A stretch of 29,918 bases of DNA, from contig DBYQ01000060.1 of the NCBI GenBank assembly GCA_002310015.1, positions 9,787 to 39,704 on the forward strand. Reading direction: 5' to 3'. The translations under genes were made by a program, and so were the position numbers. Shown here piece by piece: positions 24,113 to 29,918 of the stretch. Numbering within the stretch: position 1 is the stretch's first letter; the number at the start of each line of letters is the position of its first letter. The stretch comes from Bacteroidales bacterium UBA1182. Its GTDB lineage: Bacteria; Bacteroidota; Bacteroidia; Bacteroidales; Bacteroidaceae. The notes beneath the pieces were generated by a model, which did not search any database, was not told where the DNA came from, and worked only from the letters and a program-made list of their open reading frames with translations.

Positions 24113-25944
24113 TTGTCAAAGTCTATCTTCTCAACCTGGTAGGTGTCAGAGAAATGAACAAAGAATACCTTGCGGTTTATGAATCCTCCCCAGTTGTTGA
24201 CGCGTTCAAACTTGAATCCCATCTGTACGGGGTCAGTGTCAAGGTCATTCAGATGATTCTCAAAGTCCTTGCCGTACTTGTCCAGTCCTTTCAGGAAGAA
24301 ATAACCGGTGTCATATCCGTAAGAGGCATAACTGGGATAGCTTATCATCATCTGACGGCTGAAAGCGCGTCGGAAAGCGGCATTGAAATCAACTGATTCA
24401 CTGAGCATATTGTTGGTGTAGAACCAACTGTAGAACCATGTATCTATTTCATAGAACTCATCCAGATGGTCTGATGCATAATACTGGTATTGGGGATAGC
24501 CGAACAGGTGTGTCTCTATCTCCGGGTCTTTATTGCGTGTTACCAGTTGAAGTACGGGTAACATGGTGTTGAGCGGCTCACTGCTTGGCGTATTGATAAT
24601 GAATATGTTCTGCTTGTCTGATTCTATAATATTCATTATTTGCTGATAGGCCGTATCAACCGTCAGTGTCGTATATGGGATCTTATGGTCGGTAAGAGTA
24701 GTCTTGAAGCCGTCAATGAACTCATTTCTGCTGTATTCTTCAGCATCAAGCAAGATTATGTTGGGATTAGGGAACTGCTTAAGGAAATGAGAGAATATCT
24801 CCTGATGGAAATATGACTGCGGGGTGTTGGGCTGATACAGGTATGGGTTGTTGAATACCTCATCTACGTTGGAACCCACAGGCAGCGGAACCAACGGAAT
24901 CTGGTGCTCTATTGACCAATTTGAAGCGGTTGTGATGTGATTGGAGTATCTGGGGCCGAATATTATGTCAACATCGTCCATTTTGCCACTCTCAAACAAC
25001 GGGGCAATTGAATTGTTCTCGCCTTTGGAATCAAAAACCTTCAGGTTTACTGATACTTTTTCTCTTTTGAGTTTGTCAAGGGCCAAGAGAATACCCTGAT
25101 AGAACTCAACCATCATCTTCTGTTCCGTCGTGGTGGAGTCATCGAGTGAGAACGGAAGTATGAGGGCCGCAGTCAGGATATGGTCGTCATATTCATCCAC
25201 CACCTCAGGCTTACGCTCGTTCATATCGAACAGGGTGCTGTTGGGGATTGCTTCAATTCTGGACTTGGCCTGCTCACGTTCCTGACGGCGTTTGTTAAGT
25301 TCTTCAGTAGTATAGGGTATGTTTACAATGTTTCCCTGACGCAACTTGGAATGTTTGTACTCAGGGTTGGCCTCAAGGAACTCCTCCTGTGTGATGCCGT
25401 AGTTGCGGCATATGCGGAATATGGTTTCCCTGCGTTTTACCTGATGGGTGGTCTTGATGGTTTCTATGTCAGAAACCATGGTCACTGCATCATTCCTGAT
25501 CTGCTGAGGCGCATTGTCTCCAGCGTTCTCTATGCTTGATGCGAGCGGATCCTCATCGGAAGGGGCGGGGATGGTGATTACCTGGCCGATCTTGAAATTA
25601 TCTACAGATAGGCCTGGGTTGGCATCACATATCTCCTTGACTGAAACCCTGTTCTCAACAGAGAGACGGTAAAGGGTCTCACCTTTCTGTATGGTATGGA
25701 ATTTGCCTGATGCTACGCTCTTCCTTAGGGGTATCTTGAGTTCCTCGCCGGCGCGGATAACCTTCTCACTGCCGGGATTGAGCTTGATTATGTCATCTTC
25801 TGTAACTCCGTACATCCTGGAGATGGAGTATAATCCCTGTCCCTGGGTTACGGTATGCATGAAATAATCTGATTGGGCGGCTGTATGCAGGGCCGGAATG
25901 ACCATCAGCAGTGATACAGCCAAGATATATTTGAGTCTGTTCAT
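24109..25944 (-). CDS. Three-LysM periplasmic protein with a type 1 periplasmic-binding fold
   Basis: The protein has 611 residues. A signal peptide (MNRLKYILAVSLLMVIPALHTAAQ) is followed by three LysM peptidoglycan-binding modules at about 28-73, 81-126 and 168-214 (HTVTQGQGLYSISRMYG; HTIQKGETLYRLSVENR; HQVKRRETIFRICRNYG). From about 255 to 600 there is an alpha/beta region resembling type 1 periplasmic-binding proteins (LILPFSLDDS, VDIIFGPRYSN, FFLKGLDKYG). LpoA of Proteobacteria combines a similar fold with activation of a peptidoglycan synthase, so a wall-synthesis role is a possibility by analogy only. The gene overlaps the following barrel gene by four bases. The upstream ATG at 25956 is an alternative start. 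Confidence 0.8.
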   Translation of the reverse strand: MNRLKYILAVSLLMVIPALHTAAQSDYFMHTVTQGQGLYSISRMYGVTEDDIIKLNPGSEKVIRAGEELKIPLRKSVASGKFHTIQKGETLYRLSVENRVSVKEICDANPGLSVDNFKIGQVITIPAPSDEDPLASSIENAGDNAPQQIRNDAVTMVSDIETIKTTHQVKRRETIFRICRNYGITQEEFLEANPEYKHSKLRQGNIVNIPYTTEELNKRRQEREQAKSRIEAIPNSTLFDMNERKPEVVDEYDDHILTAALILPFSLDDSTTTEQKMMVEFYQGILLALDKLKREKVSVNLKVFDSKGENNSIAPLFESGKMDDVDIIFGPRYSNHITTASNWSIEHQIPLVPLPVGSNVDEVFNNPYLYQPNTPQSYFHQEIFSHFLKQFPNPNIILLDAEEYSRNEFIDGFKTTLTDHKIPYTTLTVDTAYQQIMNIIESDKQNIFIINTPSSEPLNTMLPVLQLVTRNKDPEIETHLFGYPQYQYYASDHLDEFYEIDTWFYSWFYTNNMLSESVDFNAAFRRAFSRQMMISYPSYASYGYDTGYFFLKGLDKYGKDFENHLNDLDTDPVQMGFKFERVNNWGGFINRKVFFVHFSDTYQVEKIDFDK

Positions 25945-25969
25945 AATATACTTCATATATTATCGGGTG

Positions 25970-25977
25970 CGAAGATA
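25970..25977 (-). promoter_or_regulatory. Putative -7 box of the LysM-barrel operon
   Basis: TATCTTCG on the minus strand is one base from the consensus and lies 25 bases before the chosen LysM start. No good -33 box was found. Confidence 0.4.
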
Positions 25978-26062
25978 CAAAAAAGCGTTCAGTCTCCGTT
26001 TATAATATCTATAACAATTCTTGCGTCAAGGTTAGAATAGTGGTCCGTGGAACCGGACTTGC

Positions 26063-26093
26063 TTTGACGGGAAGATTATTTTGAGTACTTTTG
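26063..26093 (+). promoter_or_regulatory. Promoter of the CHU_C-uvrA operon
   Basis: TTTG (26063-26066), a 19-bp spacer and TACTTTTG (26086-26093) match the Bacteroidota consensus exactly. Transcription near 26100 leaves a short leader to the ATG at 26113 and excludes the TTG at 26098. Confidence 0.72.
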
Positions 26094-26112
26094 CGTTTTG
26101 AAACGGACTGAT

Positions 26113-26922
26113 ATGAAAAAGCATGGTTTAATAGGGCTTTTGTTGGCTGCTGTAATCGCTGTCTTATCAACTTTTACGGCATTGGCAGGCACTCCTCAGG
26201 TACAGATTAAGGTTGTCCTGACTTCTGTATCGGGTGATTCAACTGTTCTTTTGCCTAGTGACGTTGCGGCATCCAAGTTGAATGTGCCGTTAAGGGCAAA
26301 GTTCGTATCATCAATTTCCTCTGATGACGGTAATGAGTATGTAATGTTCCAACAGTGGACGGTTAAACGTTTAAATACGGAGACATCTGAGTTTGAGGAT
26401 TATCTGAAACGTCAGGGGATGGTCAAGGAGAATGAGAATGCCGTTGATGAGTACGAGTTTTCTGATAACGGTTCATTCCAGATAGGTTTTGCCTGGTCAT
26501 ACAGGGAGAAAGATTCAGTTAATGCCGCTACTATCCCTGGAGATGACAAGGAATCCATGTCATTTTCCATTGATGAAGCGGAGGTACGTCTGTTCAACGC
26601 CTTTTCTCCAAACGGAGACGGTATAAATGACGTCTATAAGATATATGCCCGCTCTATAGTAAGCATGAAAATTGCCATATTCAACCGTTGGGGGCAGACC
26701 ATCAAGACCATATCCGGAAAGATGGATGAGATCCTGCCGGCAGGTGCTGAGCCTGAAGCAGACGGAGGCTACCTTTTTGAGATATGGGATGGCAGGTTTA
26801 ACGGTGACATAGTAAATGACGGCGTCTATTTCATAAATGTGCAGGCTACAGGTGCCAGCGGTAAGACATTTGAACATAAGGCCGATATAAATGTGCTTAA
26901 AGGCTTGGGGAATCAAAGGTGA
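26113..26922 (+). CDS. Secreted protein with gliding-motility (CHU_C) C-terminal domain
   Basis: The protein has 269 residues and a signal peptide (about 1-26, GLIGLLLAAVIAVLSTFTALAG). The middle part (about 27-150) may form PKD/Ig-like beta strands. The C-terminal CHU_C domain, about 158-265, shows FSPNGDGINDVYKI (164), FNRWGQ (190) and WDGRFNGDIVNDGVYF (225-240). In Bacteroidota this domain marks many type IX-secreted or surface proteins. It is a short version: most carriers are long adhesins. The function is unknown. The stop and the uvrA start overlap in TGATG, so translation is likely coupled despite the unrelated roles. Confidence 0.83.
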   Translation: MKKHGLIGLLLAAVIAVLSTFTALAGTPQVQIKVVLTSVSGDSTVLLPSDVAASKLNVPLRAKFVSSISSDDGNEYVMFQQWTVKRLNTETSEFEDYLKRQGMVKENENAVDEYEFSDNGSFQIGFAWSYREKDSVNAATIPGDDKESMSFSIDEAEVRLFNAFSPNGDGINDVYKIYARSIVSMKIAIFNRWGQTIKTISGKMDEILPAGAEPEADGGYLFEIWDGRFNGDIVNDGVYFINVQATGASGKTFEHKADINVLKGLGNQR

Positions 26923-29783
26923 TGGACAAATCTAAGATTGTTGTAACAGGTGCCAGGTCTAATAACCTGAAGAACATAGATGTTGAGATTCCGCACAAGT
27001 CACTTACCGTGGTGACCGGTCTGAGCGGAAGCGGCAAGTCTTCATTGGCATTTGATACTATCTATGCAGAAGGCCAGAGACGCTATATTGAGACTTTCTC
27101 TGCATACGCACGTAACTTCTTGGGCAATCTGCAACGTCCTGATGTGGACCGAATTACAGGTCTCAGCCCCGTTATCTCGATAGAACAGAAGACCACCAAC
27201 CGTAATCCGCGTTCAACCGTTGGTACGGTAACGGAGGTGTATGACTATCTGCGCCTGCTCTTTGCCCGCGCGGGAGAGGCCTTCTCTTACCTGAGCGGTG
27301 AGAAGATGGTCAAGTTTACAGAGGAACAGATTGTGGAACTTGTGGTTAACGAGTATGGAGGACAGCGTATATATGTGCTGGCTCCGCTGGTGCGTAACCG
27401 TAAGGGACACTACAAGGAACTGTTTGAGAGCATACGCCGCAAGGGCTACCTGAATGTGCGTGTGGATGGTGAACTGCGTGAAGTCAAGCCCGGCATGAAG
27501 CTGGACCGCTATCGCAACCATGATATAGAGGTGGTCATTGAGAAACTCATTGTAAATGAGAAGTATAAGCACCGTCTTGCTGACAGTGTTTCGCTGGCAA
27601 TGAAACAGGGTGACGGTCTTATGATGATACTCTCCATGCCTGAGGAGAAAATTCCGGGCCTGCAGGAGCAAGGCGTATTACGTCATTACAGCAAGCGTCT
27701 GATGTGTCCGGTGACAGGTCTTTCATACCATGATCCTGCTCCGCACAACTTCTCTTTCAACTCACCGCAGGGCTTCTGTCCCAAGTGCAAGGGTCTGGGT
27801 TACATATCGGCTGTAGATGAGGACAAGGTGTTGCCAGACCGCTCCCTCTCCGTGCGCCAGGGTGCCATAGCTCCTCTTGGACCGTTTAAGAATACGCTTA
27901 TATTCAGGCAGATAACAGCTCTGCTTAATAAATATGATTTCACTCTGGATACTCCCATATCGGAGATGACCAATGATGTGATCGATGAACTGCTCAACGG
28001 CTGTGACGAGCGCATCAAGGTACAGATAACCGGCATTAACAGTGAGGCTGATGCCGTGTTCATGGAGTTTGAGGGTGTGGTCAAATATGTACGTTCATTG
28101 CAGCAGCAGACAGACCTTACCGCGGCAGAACAGAAGTGGGCCGACCAGTTTGCTGTGACCCGCGTATGCCCTGAGTGCGGCGGCGCCCGTCTTAACAAGG
28201 AGGCTCTCAATTTCCGCATTGACGGCAAGAACATATTTGAGCTTGCATCGATGGATATACAGGACCTGTATGAGTGGGCCTGCAGCGTAGAGCCGCGACT
28301 CAGTGAGCGCCAGCGCACCATTGCATCGGAGATACTTAAGGAGATACGTACCCGCCTGCAGTTCATGCTTGATGTGGGGTTGGACTATCTGTCACTCAAC
28401 CGCCCGGCGGAGTCTCTCTCTGGCGGTGAGGAACAGCGCATACGTCTGGCTACACAGATAGGCTCCAAACTGGTCAATGTGCTTTATATCCTTGATGAAC
28501 CCAGCATAGGCTTGCATCAGCGTGACAATGTGCGTCTTATTGAATCGCTCAAGCAACTGCGTGATGCCGGCAATACCGTTCTTGTAGTAGAGCATGACCG
28601 TGATATGATGCTGGCAGCAGACTGGATTATAGACCTTGGACCACGTGCCGGACGCAAGGGTGGTGAGGTGGTGTTCCAGGGTACTTCGGAGCAGCTTCTC
28701 AATACCGATACGCTTACCGCCGGATATCTGAACGGCAAGCTGGATACGGCATCAGGCAATCTCTCGGAACGTCGCGCCGGCAACGGGAAGAGCATAGTAT
28801 TGCATGGATGCAGGGGCAATAACCTTAAGGGTATAGATGTGGAATTCCCGCTGGGTAAGCTTATCTGTGTGACAGGTGTTTCAGGTAGTGGTAAGTCAAC
28901 ACTTGTAAATGAAACCCTGCAGCCCATCCTTTCACAGAAGTTTTACCGTTCTCTCAAGGAGCCGCTTGAATATGATTCCGTTGATGGAATAGACTTCATA
29001 GACAAGGTGGTGGATGTGGATCAGTCACCCATAGGCCGCTCTCCGCGCTCCAATCCTGCCACATATACGGGGGTCTTCAGCGATATACGCCAGCTCTTTG
29101 TGGAACTCCCTGAATCCAGGATACGTGCCTATAAGCCGGGACGTTTCTCTTTCAATGTATCAGGAGGCCGATGCGAGGCCTGCGGCGGCAACGGTTACAA
29201 GACCATAGAGATGAACTTCCTGCCCGATGTCATGGTACCGTGCGAGGTATGTCACGGCAAGCGTTACAACCGTGAAACCCTTGAGGTACGCTATAAGGGC
29301 AAATCCATTGCCGATGTGCTTGACATGACCATCAATATGGCTGTAGAGTTCTTTGAGAACGTTCCTACCATACTCAACAAGATAAAGGTTCTGCAGGAAG
29401 TGGGTCTGGGCTATCTCAAGCTTGGTCAGCCTTCAACAACAATCTCAGGTGGTGAGAGCCAGCGCGTGAAACTGGCAACAGAGCTGTCCAAACGTGATAC
29501 CGGCAAGACTCTGTACATTCTTGACGAGCCTACCACTGGACTCCATTTTGAAGATATCCGTGTACTCATGGGTGTGCTCAACCGCCTGGTTGACAAGGGC
29601 AATACCGTGATTGTGATTGAGCACAACATGGATGTAATCAAGCAGGCCGACTGGATCATTGACATCGGCCCTGAAGGCGGTCGTAATGGTGGTATGATCG
29701 TAGCTCAAGGCACCCCTGAGCAGGTTGCCGCTTCCGCCAAAGGCTACACCTCCCGCTTCCTAGCCCAGGAACTCTCCCGATAA
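26922..29783 (+). CDS. uvrA: Excinuclease ABC subunit A
   Basis: UvrA is the damage-sensing ATPase of nucleotide excision repair that delivers UvrB to the lesion. The 953 residues contain two ABC modules with Walker A motifs GLSGSGKS (33-40) and GVSGSGKST (651-659) and signatures LSGGEEQRIRLA (from 498) and ISGGESQRVKLA. The C-terminal zinc module is intact (GRCEACGGNGY and PCEVCHGKRYN). In the first zinc module the second cysteine is replaced: CPVTG (262-266) and CPKC (286-289). The ATG at 26922 is preferred over the in-frame GTG one codon earlier. The last 13 codons are C-rich and G-poor, and the stop codon enters a 33-bp palindrome arm. Confidence 0.98.
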   Translation: MDKSKIVVTGARSNNLKNIDVEIPHKSLTVVTGLSGSGKSSLAFDTIYAEGQRRYIETFSAYARNFLGNLQRPDVDRITGLSPVISIEQKTTNRNPRSTVGTVTEVYDYLRLLFARAGEAFSYLSGEKMVKFTEEQIVELVVNEYGGQRIYVLAPLVRNRKGHYKELFESIRRKGYLNVRVDGELREVKPGMKLDRYRNHDIEVVIEKLIVNEKYKHRLADSVSLAMKQGDGLMMILSMPEEKIPGLQEQGVLRHYSKRLMCPVTGLSYHDPAPHNFSFNSPQGFCPKCKGLGYISAVDEDKVLPDRSLSVRQGAIAPLGPFKNTLIFRQITALLNKYDFTLDTPISEMTNDVIDELLNGCDERIKVQITGINSEADAVFMEFEGVVKYVRSLQQQTDLTAAEQKWADQFAVTRVCPECGGARLNKEALNFRIDGKNIFELASMDIQDLYEWACSVEPRLSERQRTIASEILKEIRTRLQFMLDVGLDYLSLNRPAESLSGGEEQRIRLATQIGSKLVNVLYILDEPSIGLHQRDNVRLIESLKQLRDAGNTVLVVEHDRDMMLAADWIIDLGPRAGRKGGEVVFQGTSEQLLNTDTLTAGYLNGKLDTASGNLSERRAGNGKSIVLHGCRGNNLKGIDVEFPLGKLICVTGVSGSGKSTLVNETLQPILSQKFYRSLKEPLEYDSVDGIDFIDKVVDVDQSPIGRSPRSNPATYTGVFSDIRQLFVELPESRIRAYKPGRFSFNVSGGRCEACGGNGYKTIEMNFLPDVMVPCEVCHGKRYNRETLEVRYKGKSIADVLDMTINMAVEFFENVPTILNKIKVLQEVGLGYLKLGQPSTTISGGESQRVKLATELSKRDTGKTLYILDEPTTGLHFEDIRVLMGVLNRLVDKGNTVIVIEHNMDVIKQADWIIDIGPEGGRNGGMIVAQGTPEQVAASAKGYTSRFLAQELSR

Positions 29784-29864
29784 ATGATACAATTGGGGAC
29801 AGACCCCTTTTGTACTATTTTCCCAAAATGATACAAAAGGGGTCTGTCCCCAATTGTATCATTT
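29782..29864. repeat. Large inverted repeat with 33-bp perfect arms and a GGGGACAGACCCC core
   Basis: The arms 29782-29814 and 29832-29864 are exact reverse complements around a 17-base loop (29815-29831). The core GGGGACAGACCCC is itself nearly palindromic. The left arm contains the last two bases of the uvrA stop codon, and the right arm contains the stop codon of the convergent partial gene (29859-29861). It shares GGGGAC(A/G)G with the palindrome at 16776-16821, so both may be members of one REP-like family. It can act as a terminator for both genes, since it holds TTTT runs in the stem. Confidence 0.88.
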
Positions 29865-29918
29865 TGTGCTGTACCAGGATTGGAGGATGTAGAAGGCTTT
29901 CTTTTTCTCGCCCTTGTC
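29859..29918 (-). CDS. 3' end of an unidentified gene, cut by the window edge
   Basis: Reading from the right edge, the minus strand has an open frame of 19 codons ending DKGEKKKAFYILQSWYSTK and a TGA at 29859-29861. The lysine-rich, then aromatic C-terminus looks like real protein and its codons are C-rich, as in the neighbouring gene ends. The gene converges on uvrA. Too little is present to name a family. Confidence 0.5.
   Translation of the reverse strand, partial: DKGEKKKAFYILQSWYSTK

Overview
The window looks like a chromosomal segment of a member of the Bacteroidota, most likely the order Bacteroidales. The evidence is family content and promoter style. Seen are a DUF3078 outer-membrane barrel, a DUF4293 membrane protein, a PorT-like barrel, a protein with the gliding-motility (CHU_C) C-terminal domain, two secreted S9 peptidases, the Bacteroidota-type RNA polymerase omega subunit, and a membrane-anchored AraC regulator. 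Many genes are preceded by the -7 box TAnnTTTG, several with a TTTG -33 box 19-20 bp upstream, which is the consensus of the primary sigma factor of this phylum. No rRNA, tRNA, CRISPR array or complete transposase gene was seen.

Layout. Positions 1-622 are a relic zone: stem-loops, four tandem 29-bp repeats, the decayed 3' end of a plus-strand gene and its terminator. Positions 648-3274 hold a minus-strand S9 peptidase followed by a low-molecular-weight tyrosine phosphatase. Positions 3494-5281 hold a plus-strand pair of a seven-helix AraC regulator and a stand-alone receiver protein. The gene-poor stretch 5282-5749 holds two probable small RNAs on the minus strand, each with a promoter and a terminator. 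RluA-type pseudouridine synthase and a flavin reductase follow as an overlapping pair, then a 179-bp MITE-like element with 29-bp terminal inverted repeats (7270-7448). Next come dsbD (-), a membrane-anchored S9 peptidase (+), yidC (-), DUF3078 (+), a short-chain dehydrogenase (-) and purU (+).

From 16761 on, purU and uvrB converge on a perfect 46-bp palindrome. Immediately upstream of uvrB, on the same strand, sits an AbiEii-type toxin gene with its putative antitoxin. A divergent AT-rich lipoprotein gene lies behind it, and the three together look like an acquired block (18847-21194). Core genes then resume: a C_GCAxxG_C_C redox protein, the operon bamD-rpoZ-DUF4293, a convergent minus-strand pair (three-LysM protein with a periplasmic-binding-like domain, overlapping a PorT-like barrel), and a plus-strand pair of a CHU_C-domain protein and uvrA overlapping at TGATG. 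uvrA ends in a second large inverted repeat with 33-bp perfect arms, which also carries the stop codon of the next, truncated minus-strand gene.

Themes. Many products act in the envelope: disulfide transfer (DsbD), membrane insertion (YidC), outer-membrane assembly (BamD), barrels, LysM protein and secreted peptidases. Two of the three nucleotide-excision-repair UvrABC components (uvrA, uvrB) lie about 8 kb apart. The points most worth a second look are the two minus-strand small RNA candidates, the pair of related GGGGAC-core palindromes and the C-rich, G-poor gene ends beside them, the MITE-like element, the toxin module fused upstream of uvrB, and the LysM/periplasmic-binding/barrel pair. 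All functions are read from sequence by eye; no database search was run.
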